Below are positions 58,197-64,000 of a stretch of 64,000 nucleotides of DNA, one piece after another. The notes under the pieces were generated by a model. The model was not told the DNA's origin and searched no databases. It worked only from the letters and a program-made list of their open reading frames with translations. The position numbers and the translations under genes were made by a program. The DNA is taken from NCBI GenBank assembly GCA_000432515.1, contig HF996035.1, positions 63,681-127,680 on the forward strand, read 5' to 3'. Each line of letters opens with the position of its first letter. The stretch's first letter is position 1. The stretch is from Bacteroides sp. CAG:545. Its GTDB lineage: Bacteria; Bacteroidota; Bacteroidia; Bacteroidales; UBA932.

Positions 58197-60017
58197 ATGA
58201 AAAAGTTGATGATTGCCGCGGCGGCCTACCTTTGCGCCGTCTGTTGCTCTTCTCCCAGTCAGGAGGACCTGTCAATTGTCCCGCAGCCGGGCGCAATCTC
58301 GCTATCCGGCGGATGGTTTCGCACGGACAGCGCTGAATTCCGTGCGAATCCGATGACCTGTGTCAACTTTGTCGATGACAAGTCAATCCCAGCCGAGGGC
58401 TACAGGCTGACTGTCGGAAGACGGAAAATCACTGTGAACTGTTCAGATGAGGACGGAGCTTTCTACGCTGTCCAGACCCTGCTGCAGATACTGACGGACA
58501 AGGGTCTGCCTTGTGTCAGGATTGAAGATGCTCCCCGCTTTCCTTACCGGGGATTCCATCTGGATGTTTCGAGACATTTTTTTCCTAAGGAGGAAATTTT
58601 CCTTCTGCTGGACCAGATGGCCCGCTACAAGATGAATTATTTTCACCTTCATCTGACAGACAACGGTGGATGGAGAGTGAAACTCGACCGTTACCCTGAG
58701 CTTACAGCCAAAGGTGCCTTCCGCACGCAGAAAAGTTGGATCGAGTGGTGGGACAAGCAGGACAGACATTATCTTGACGAGGGTACTCCGAATGCCTATG
58801 GCGGTTATTACACCAAGGATGAACTCCGGGAAATAGTAGAATATGCCGCTGCGAACCACATCGAGGTAATCCCCGAAATCGAATTCCCGGCACATTCCGA
58901 TGCGGTTTTCATCTCCCATCCGGAGTTGTGCTGCAAGGGTAGGGCCTACACAAGCGGTGAATTCTGTGCCGGAAATCCGCAGACCTACGAATTTTTTGAA
59001 AATGTCCTTGACGAGATAATGGAGGTCTTTCCTTCTGACTACATCCACATCGGAGGAGACGAGGCCCGCAAGAAGGTATGGCCTCTCTGCCCGAAATGTC
59101 GTGCCCTGATGGAACGTGAGGGCATCCCGGACTACGATGAACTCCAATGCTATATGATTGACAGGATTGAGGACTATCTCCACTCGAAGGGAAAGATAAT
59201 GTGCGGCTGGGACGAAATCAGCAAAAACGAACTCTATCCTGAATCGGTGGTTTACTCCTACCGTGGTCAGGAATATGTCTCACAGGCGGCGAACAAGGGC
59301 CAGAAGGTAATATTCACCCCAGGGGCAGCCCTCTATTTCGACTGGTATCAGGACACTCCCCAGACTCAGCCCCGGGCAATGGTAGGATATTCTCCAGTCA
59401 GAAAGGTCTACCTTATGGAACCTCTTGCCGACACCCCTCAGAAGGCTCTTTTCAATGAGGAACTCATTCTGGGGCATAAAATCGACAGGGAAATCGAATG
59501 GATTTGCTCAGAGGAGGCTGCCGGCAATCTTCTGGGAGTCCAGGGCTGTGCCTGGAGCGAGTTCATCGATGACTGTCAGCATCTGGAATATATGGTCTTT
59601 CCTCGTCTTCTTGCAGTTGCGGAACTTGGCTGGACACAGTCACATCTGCGTGACTGGGACTCATTCAAACGCAGGATGAATGCTCACGTTGTCTCTCTCC
59701 GTTCAATGGGGCTGAACTGCTATCCTCTCTCAGACAGGATTGACATAAGTTCCGTGGCATCATCGGGAAGTTCTCTGGTAAGCCTGGAATGTGAAAAGTA
59801 TCCGTCGGAAATCCGTTACACAACCGACGGAAGCACTCCTTGCTCTTCCTCTCCTCTCTACGAGAAGCCTTTCGAGGTGACTGAGCCCGTTCTTGTGAAA
59901 GCCTCCCGTTTTGAATCAGGCACTCCTCTGGGTGTGGACTCCCTTTTCGTGGGGACGGATTCTTCCATGGTTGAATATTTCCCTTATGTAGAACCGGACC
60001 ATTGGAAAAACCTATGA
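58197..60017 (+). CDS. GH20 beta-N-acetylhexosaminidase
   Basis: A 606-residue exported enzyme that removes terminal beta-linked GlcNAc or GalNAc. Leader MKKLMIAAAAYLCAVCCSSP, probably a lipoprotein. The GH20b N-terminal domain (about 24-115: LSIVPQPGAISLSGGWFRTD) precedes the barrel: APRFPYRGFHLDVSRHFFPK, NYFHLHLTDNGGWRVKL, IEVIPEIEFPAHSD, and the catalytic Asp-Glu pair in YIHIGGDEARKKVW (about 285). WEW-type aromatic boxes are seen as YKYGWDEISK-like CGWDEIS and WSEF. The C-terminal part has a chitobiase-type module (IRYTTDGSTPCSSSPLYEKP). It overlaps the next gene (ATGA). It would cut glycans after sialidase. Confidence 0.93.
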   Translation: MKKLMIAAAAYLCAVCCSSPSQEDLSIVPQPGAISLSGGWFRTDSAEFRANPMTCVNFVDDKSIPAEGYRLTVGRRKITVNCSDEDGAFYAVQTLLQILTDKGLPCVRIEDAPRFPYRGFHLDVSRHFFPKEEIFLLLDQMARYKMNYFHLHLTDNGGWRVKLDRYPELTAKGAFRTQKSWIEWWDKQDRHYLDEGTPNAYGGYYTKDELREIVEYAAANHIEVIPEIEFPAHSDAVFISHPELCCKGRAYTSGEFCAGNPQTYEFFENVLDEIMEVFPSDYIHIGGDEARKKVWPLCPKCRALMEREGIPDYDELQCYMIDRIEDYLHSKGKIMCGWDEISKNELYPESVVYSYRGQEYVSQAANKGQKVIFTPGAALYFDWYQDTPQTQPRAMVGYSPVRKVYLMEPLADTPQKALFNEELILGHKIDREIEWICSEEAAGNLLGVQGCAWSEFIDDCQHLEYMVFPRLLAVAELGWTQSHLRDWDSFKRRMNAHVVSLRSMGLNCYPLSDRIDISSVASSGSSLVSLECEKYPSEIRYTTDGSTPCSSSPLYEKPFEVTEPVLVKASRFESGTPLGVDSLFVGTDSSMVEYFPYVEPDHWKNL

Positions 60018-61537
60018 GGAAGATTCTGACCCTTCTCCTGCTTCTGCCCTTAGCTTTGTCCGCGGCATCCGGCCGTGGGACCGACTATGTCGTCGAAGTT
60101 GACCGCGGAGACGGCTTTGTTCCCGTAACGGTATATAAAGCCCTGTGTTCCGATTCTGCGGCTCATCACCCGGAAATCTGGAATGACTGGAACAATTCCA
60201 AGGCCCTAAGAGACACGATGTCCATAGCCCTTGTGGAATGTCCCGGGGACTTTCCTCTCAGAGTCAGGGTAAGGCGCAGGGATGCCTTTTCAGATGTTCG
60301 CATCAGGCCAACTAATTACGGCATTGTTCCGGAAGTAGTTGACAACCACACTGTTGAATTTTTGGTTGATGAATATTCCCACAGAAAGATTTCGGTCGAA
60401 TTTGACGACGACCGTGCAACGAACCTATTCCTGATTTGCAACATCCCAGACAGGGAGAAACCTTCTTCGGACGACCCTTCCGTGATTTACTACGGCTCTG
60501 GTGAACATCGCGAAGGGAAGGTGGTTCTCAAGCAGGGACAAACCCTGTATGTGGACTATGGTGCAGTACTTTATGCTGCTGTCGAGATTCAGGGCAGCGA
60601 CTGCAGAATCGCAGGCCACGGCATCATCACCGGAGCGGAACTCCCTCACACAGGTACCCAGTGGGCCAGCGGCGAACTACTGATTGAGTGCAACAAGGAC
60701 CGCAGTCCTGGAAGGAGGAATCTTGTCATAGAGGATGTTACCATTATAGATTCCCCTAGCTGGACGATTTCCGTTTACAATATGTCCGATGTCAGAATCG
60801 AGAATATCAACCTGGTCAACTGGATTCTGAACGGAGACGGGATCGATGTGGTCTGCTCCCGGGAAGTGCTCCTGAAAGACTGCTTTATCCGCTGCTACGA
60901 TGACTGCATTACCCTGAAGGTCAGGCACAATGCAAAGCCTATGTCCGACCTTGAAAACGTACAGATTGAGGGCTGCCTCATTTGGGCTGATTTTGCCAGA
61001 GGTGTGGTGATTGGCCCCGAGGCTGGAAATGAGACGGTTTCATCCGGAGCAATCAGGAATTGCACGGTGTCTTCCTGTATATTCCTGGAACACAACACAA
61101 TTGCACAGAAGGACGATGTCCGCGGTGCTTTCGCCATCCATCAGATCAAATCTCCGGAATGGAAGGAAGGCAGACCGCCGCAGATGCAGTCCATAGTGGC
61201 GAAAAACCTTTATTTCGACCATCTCAGATCCTGTTCGAGGGCAATCGTGATTGCACAGGATGAAAATTCTGTTCCGGGTTGTGTGATGTCTGACGTGGAA
61301 CTTTCCTATATTTGCATCGATGATGACGGAACTGCCGCTTCGGTTTTTGAAGCAAAGACTTTCCACAACAGGATTGACGGGTTGAAACTCAGTCATTTGA
61401 AGAGGAACGGCAAAGCTCTTTTTGCAAGCCCCTGCCGGGGAATCGGCAATCCTTCCCCAGACGGCAAAGTGGATTTTGCCACCCCGGATTCCTCCGTCGT
61501 CATCAAAGGAAACATTGACAACCTTGTTGTTGAATAA
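60014..61537 (+). CDS. Secreted GH28/GH49-like beta-helix protein, paralogue of the 55948 gene
   Basis: A 507-residue exported protein (leader MRKILTLLLLLPLALSAASG). It corresponds to the C-terminal two thirds of the protein at 55948-58191: IWNDWNNSKALRDTMSIALV (about 45-65), VIYYGSGEHREGKVVLKQGQ, IAGHGIITGAELPHTGTQWA, LVNWILNGDGIDVVCS, YDDCITLKVRHN and RGVVIGPEAGNET. It lacks the adhesin-like N-terminal region. Again NGDG and DDC are kept and the GHG motif of classical polygalacturonases is missing. ATG 60014 overlaps the GH20 stop; the TTG at 60002 is not needed. Substrate unknown; the shared oddity suggests a subfamily with its own specificity. Confidence 0.75.
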   Translation: MRKILTLLLLLPLALSAASGRGTDYVVEVDRGDGFVPVTVYKALCSDSAAHHPEIWNDWNNSKALRDTMSIALVECPGDFPLRVRVRRRDAFSDVRIRPTNYGIVPEVVDNHTVEFLVDEYSHRKISVEFDDDRATNLFLICNIPDREKPSSDDPSVIYYGSGEHREGKVVLKQGQTLYVDYGAVLYAAVEIQGSDCRIAGHGIITGAELPHTGTQWASGELLIECNKDRSPGRRNLVIEDVTIIDSPSWTISVYNMSDVRIENINLVNWILNGDGIDVVCSREVLLKDCFIRCYDDCITLKVRHNAKPMSDLENVQIEGCLIWADFARGVVIGPEAGNETVSSGAIRNCTVSSCIFLEHNTIAQKDDVRGAFAIHQIKSPEWKEGRPPQMQSIVAKNLYFDHLRSCSRAIVIAQDENSVPGCVMSDVELSYICIDDDGTAASVFEAKTFHNRIDGLKLSHLKRNGKALFASPCRGIGNPSPDGKVDFATPDSSVVIKGNIDNLVVE

Positions 61538-61549
61538 TTGATTATTACA

Positions 61550-63874
61550 ATGAACAGATTGAAAACTATTGCCGTGGCCGGAGTGACGCTCGGAACAATT
61601 TCAGGTTGCGGCACTGCCGTTGAACCGGCTCTCCCCTGTGACAGTGCAGTGGAGAAAAGAATTGAAGCAATTTTAGGGAAGATGACCCTCGAGGAGAAGA
61701 TTGGTCAGATGACACAGCTGACAATCGGGGTGATAATGGACGAGGAAAGGGAACACCTTGTGCCCGAACTGATGGACACCGTCTTCGGAAAATACAAGGT
61801 CGGCTCAATTCTCAATGTCATCGGCAACAGCGCGCCACGGAAGGAAAAATATGTCCGCATCATCTCCGAAATCCAGGAAAAATCCCTGAAGGAAATCGGA
61901 ATTCCGTGCCTCTACGGCCTGGACCAGATTCACGGTGCCTCCTACATAGCGGGAGCAACCCTTTTCCCGCAGGAAATCAATCTTGCGGCGACTTTCAGCA
62001 GAGGATATGCCGAGGATATGGGCCGGGTTACGGCCTACGAGACCCGAGCCGCTTTGGTACCCTGGACTTTCTCTCCGGTGATGGACCTTGGCCGCGAACC
62101 TCTCTGGCCCAGGATGTGGGAGAGTTTCGGAGAGGATACCTATCTCAACGCCGAACTTGCAAAGGCGACGGTGCACGGACTTCAGGGAGATGACCCCGGC
62201 AATGTGGACGGCAACCATATAGCGGCCTGCATCAAGCATTATATGGCCTATGGAGTCCCTGTGTCCGGACAGGACAGGACCCCTTCGAAGGTCAGTGATG
62301 CCGAACTCAGGGAAAAATATTTCGAACCTTTCAAACAATGCATCAGAAACGGAGCCCTTTCCCTGATGGTGAACTCCTCCTCCAACAACGGAGTACCTTT
62401 CCATGCCAACCACAAGCTCCTGACTGTCTGGCTGAAGGAAAATCTTGCCTGGGATGGGCTGATAGTGACGGACTGGAATGACATCAACAATCTCTACTAC
62501 CGCGACAGAATTGCCACAAGCGAGAAGGATGCCGTCAGGCTGGCAATCAATGCCGGCATCGATATGGCAATGGTACCTTCAACCTGGAAATTCTGCATCG
62601 ACCTGAAGGAACTTGTTGAAGAGGGGGCAGTGGGTATGGACAGAATCGATGATGCAGTGCGTCGCGTTCTGAGGCTGAAAATGCGCCTGGGTCTTTTCGA
62701 GAATCCGGTATGGGACACTGACTGCTACACTGACTTCGCTTGTGAGGCATTCTCATCCAATGCCCTTGCAGCAGCCCTTGAGAGCGAGGTCCTGCTGAAG
62801 AACAACGGAGTGCTGCCTCTGAAGGGCACTGAAAGAATCCTTGTCTGCGGCCCGAATGCCAACTCTATGCGCTGTCTGAACGGTGGCTGGTCCTACACCT
62901 GGCAGGGAGATGCATCTGATGCCCACTCAAAGGATTACAACACGATTTACGAGGCTCTTTCCGGTCGTTTCCCCGGTCAGGTGACCTGGTGCCCGGGCCT
63001 GGAGTATGCTCCTGAAAAGGGGGACAACTGGTACGAAGAAGGCGAGCCTGATTTCAAGACCCTGCTCAGGGCTGCTTCCGGAGCGGATGTCATTGTTGCC
63101 TGCGTTGGAGAAAGAAGTTACTGCGAGACACCCGGAAACTGGAAGGACCTGAACCTCTCTGCAAACCAGCAGGAACTGGTCAGGGTGCTTTCACGCACCG
63201 GAAAACCTGTTGTACTGGCCTACAGTGGAGGCCGTCCGCGGGTCATCCGTGAAATTGAGCCGCTTTCCGACGCGGTTGTGGCATTGATGCTCCCGGGAAA
63301 TTATGGCGGAGATGCTTTCGCCTCCCTTGTCGCCGGAGATGTGAACTTCAGCGGAAAACTTCCTTTCACCTGGCCGAAGTACACGGCCGGATATGCTCCG
63401 TACGACTACAAGGTCTCCGAGAATGTGGCCACTATGGAAGGGGAGTACAACTATGACGCGAAGATGGATTCCCAGTGGCAGTTCGGTGAGGGATTGAGCT
63501 ACACTTCATTTGAATATTCATCCCTCTGTTGCGACAGGACGGAGTTCTCATCGGATGATGTCCTGACATTCACGGTCGATGTGAAAAATGTCGGAAACCG
63601 TGCCGGGAAGGAGGCAGTGCTGCTTTTCACAAGTGATATGTACGCGAGCGAGGTCCCTGACGTGCGTCGTCTCAGGGCATTCGACAAGGTTGCCGTCGAA
63701 CCGGGGCAAACTCAGAAGGTTACTCTCAGCGTCAAAGCCTCCGACCTTGCCTTTGTGGGCCAGGACGGCAGATGGCGTCTTGAGAAAGGTGATTTCCGTA
63801 TTGCCTGCGGTCCTCTCAGCCTGATTGTCAGATGCACTGAGGACAGAATCTGGGAAGAACCGGATATTCTTTGA
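61550..63874 (+). CDS. GH3 family glycoside hydrolase (beta-glycosidase)
   Basis: A 774-residue lipoprotein enzyme (MNRLKTIAVAGVTLGTISGC, lipobox ISGC). The GH3 N-terminal barrel has KMTLEEKIGQMTQL, YGLDQIHGASYI, FSPVMDLGREPLWPRMWESF, CIKHYMAYG, and the nucleophile Asp in GLIVTDWNDINNLY (about 300). The C-terminal alpha/beta sandwich has LLKNNGVLPL and VLAYSGGRPRVI. A fibronectin-like module closes it (FTVDVKNVGNRAGKEAVLLF). Beta-glucosidase, xylosidase or N-acetylglucosaminidase cannot be told apart from sequence; no His/Asp dyad of NagZ is evident. TTG at 61538 was rejected in favour of ATG 61550. Confidence 0.92.
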   Translation: MNRLKTIAVAGVTLGTISGCGTAVEPALPCDSAVEKRIEAILGKMTLEEKIGQMTQLTIGVIMDEEREHLVPELMDTVFGKYKVGSILNVIGNSAPRKEKYVRIISEIQEKSLKEIGIPCLYGLDQIHGASYIAGATLFPQEINLAATFSRGYAEDMGRVTAYETRAALVPWTFSPVMDLGREPLWPRMWESFGEDTYLNAELAKATVHGLQGDDPGNVDGNHIAACIKHYMAYGVPVSGQDRTPSKVSDAELREKYFEPFKQCIRNGALSLMVNSSSNNGVPFHANHKLLTVWLKENLAWDGLIVTDWNDINNLYYRDRIATSEKDAVRLAINAGIDMAMVPSTWKFCIDLKELVEEGAVGMDRIDDAVRRVLRLKMRLGLFENPVWDTDCYTDFACEAFSSNALAAALESEVLLKNNGVLPLKGTERILVCGPNANSMRCLNGGWSYTWQGDASDAHSKDYNTIYEALSGRFPGQVTWCPGLEYAPEKGDNWYEEGEPDFKTLLRAASGADVIVACVGERSYCETPGNWKDLNLSANQQELVRVLSRTGKPVVLAYSGGRPRVIREIEPLSDAVVALMLPGNYGGDAFASLVAGDVNFSGKLPFTWPKYTAGYAPYDYKVSENVATMEGEYNYDAKMDSQWQFGEGLSYTSFEYSSLCCDRTEFSSDDVLTFTVDVKNVGNRAGKEAVLLFTSDMYASEVPDVRRLRAFDKVAVEPGQTQKVTLSVKASDLAFVGQDGRWRLEKGDFRIACGPLSLIVRCTEDRIWEEPDIL

Positions 63875-63878
63875 CTCT

Positions 63879-64000
63879 ATGCTCCCGTTCCCGCGACTCC
63901 GCCTGTGCGCTCTGCTGCTGTTGTCCCTGGTTCTTTTTCCGGGGACATCCGTTGCTCAGCCGTCCACGCCCGATGGGTTCTCCAGCCGTTGGACTGACCC
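63879..64000 (+). CDS. Start of an exported protein, cut by the window edge
   Basis: From the ATG at 63879, 4 bp after the GH3 stop. The 40 residues visible begin MLPFPRLRLCALLLLSLVLF and form a signal peptide cut near SVAQP, followed by STPDGFSSRWTD. Another periplasmic or surface enzyme of PUL 2 is likely; no family can be named. Confidence 0.7.
   Translation, partial: MLPFPRLRLCALLLLSLVLFPGTSVAQPSTPDGFSSRWTD

Overview
The window looks like a chromosomal segment of a Bacteroidales bacterium. The signs are three SusC/SusD pairs, a hybrid two-component regulator of the PUL type, promoters of the form TTTG-N19/20-TAnnTTTG instead of the sigma-70 form, few Shine-Dalgarno sites, and many lipoproteins and outer-membrane glycan enzymes. 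The base composition is roughly balanced. I cannot name a genus.

Layout. (1) 1-5.9 kb, housekeeping: the 3' end of tilS, sppA (minus), hisS, and an EamA-type transporter. (2) 5.9-11.2 kb, a repeat-rich, decayed zone. It holds a 56-bp tandem repeat, an initiator tRNA with promoter and terminator, a candidate small transcript, a 43-codon gene, several families of short palindromic repeats, a C-terminal remnant of a DNA-binding/ATP-binding regulator, an outer-membrane beta-barrel gene with an in-frame stop, and a GH123/DUF4091-like gene whose promoter and signal peptide are a segmental copy of those of the barrel gene. (3) 11.2-20.2 kb: a large membrane protein with EF-hand-like loops (minus), a tight plus-strand operon (holA, an ABC-2 exporter pair, the two halves of a 5'-nucleotidase, a DeoR regulator), and yicC (minus). 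(4) 20.3-22.7 kb: an AAA ATPase and a ROK repressor (minus).

(5) 23.0-35.4 kb, PUL 1, visibly AT-richer at its start. In order: DUF4434 lipoprotein, IPT/F5-8C surface binding lipoprotein, unknown lipoprotein, SusC, SusD, N-acylglucosamine 2-epimerase, a second DUF4434 protein with a Tat-like leader, and an MFS sugar porter. The flanking ROK gene is the likely regulator. The epimerase points to an amino-sugar substrate (ManNAc/GlcNAc). (6) 35.4-36.0 kb: palindromic repeats and a small XRE regulator.

(7) 36.2-64 kb, PUL 2. A minus-strand gene encodes one secreted 1365-residue protein with an endonuclease/exonuclease/phosphatase domain, a GH33 sialidase and a sialate O-acetylesterase. A divergent hybrid two-component regulator is followed by SusC/SusD, a second SusC/SusD, a NAGPA-like lipoprotein, two paralogous beta-helix (GH28-like) proteins, GH20 hexosaminidase, GH3 glycosidase, and the start of another exported protein. 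Taken together the two loci suggest foraging on sialylated, acetylated host-type or other amino-sugar-rich glycans. No sialate lyase is present in the window, so the pathway is incomplete here.

Most notable: the EEP-sialidase-acetylesterase fusion, the captured promoter and signal peptide, the nonsense-interrupted barrel gene, three short palindromic repeat families, and the lipoprotein whose N-terminal adhesin-like region is joined to a beta-helix enzyme fold.
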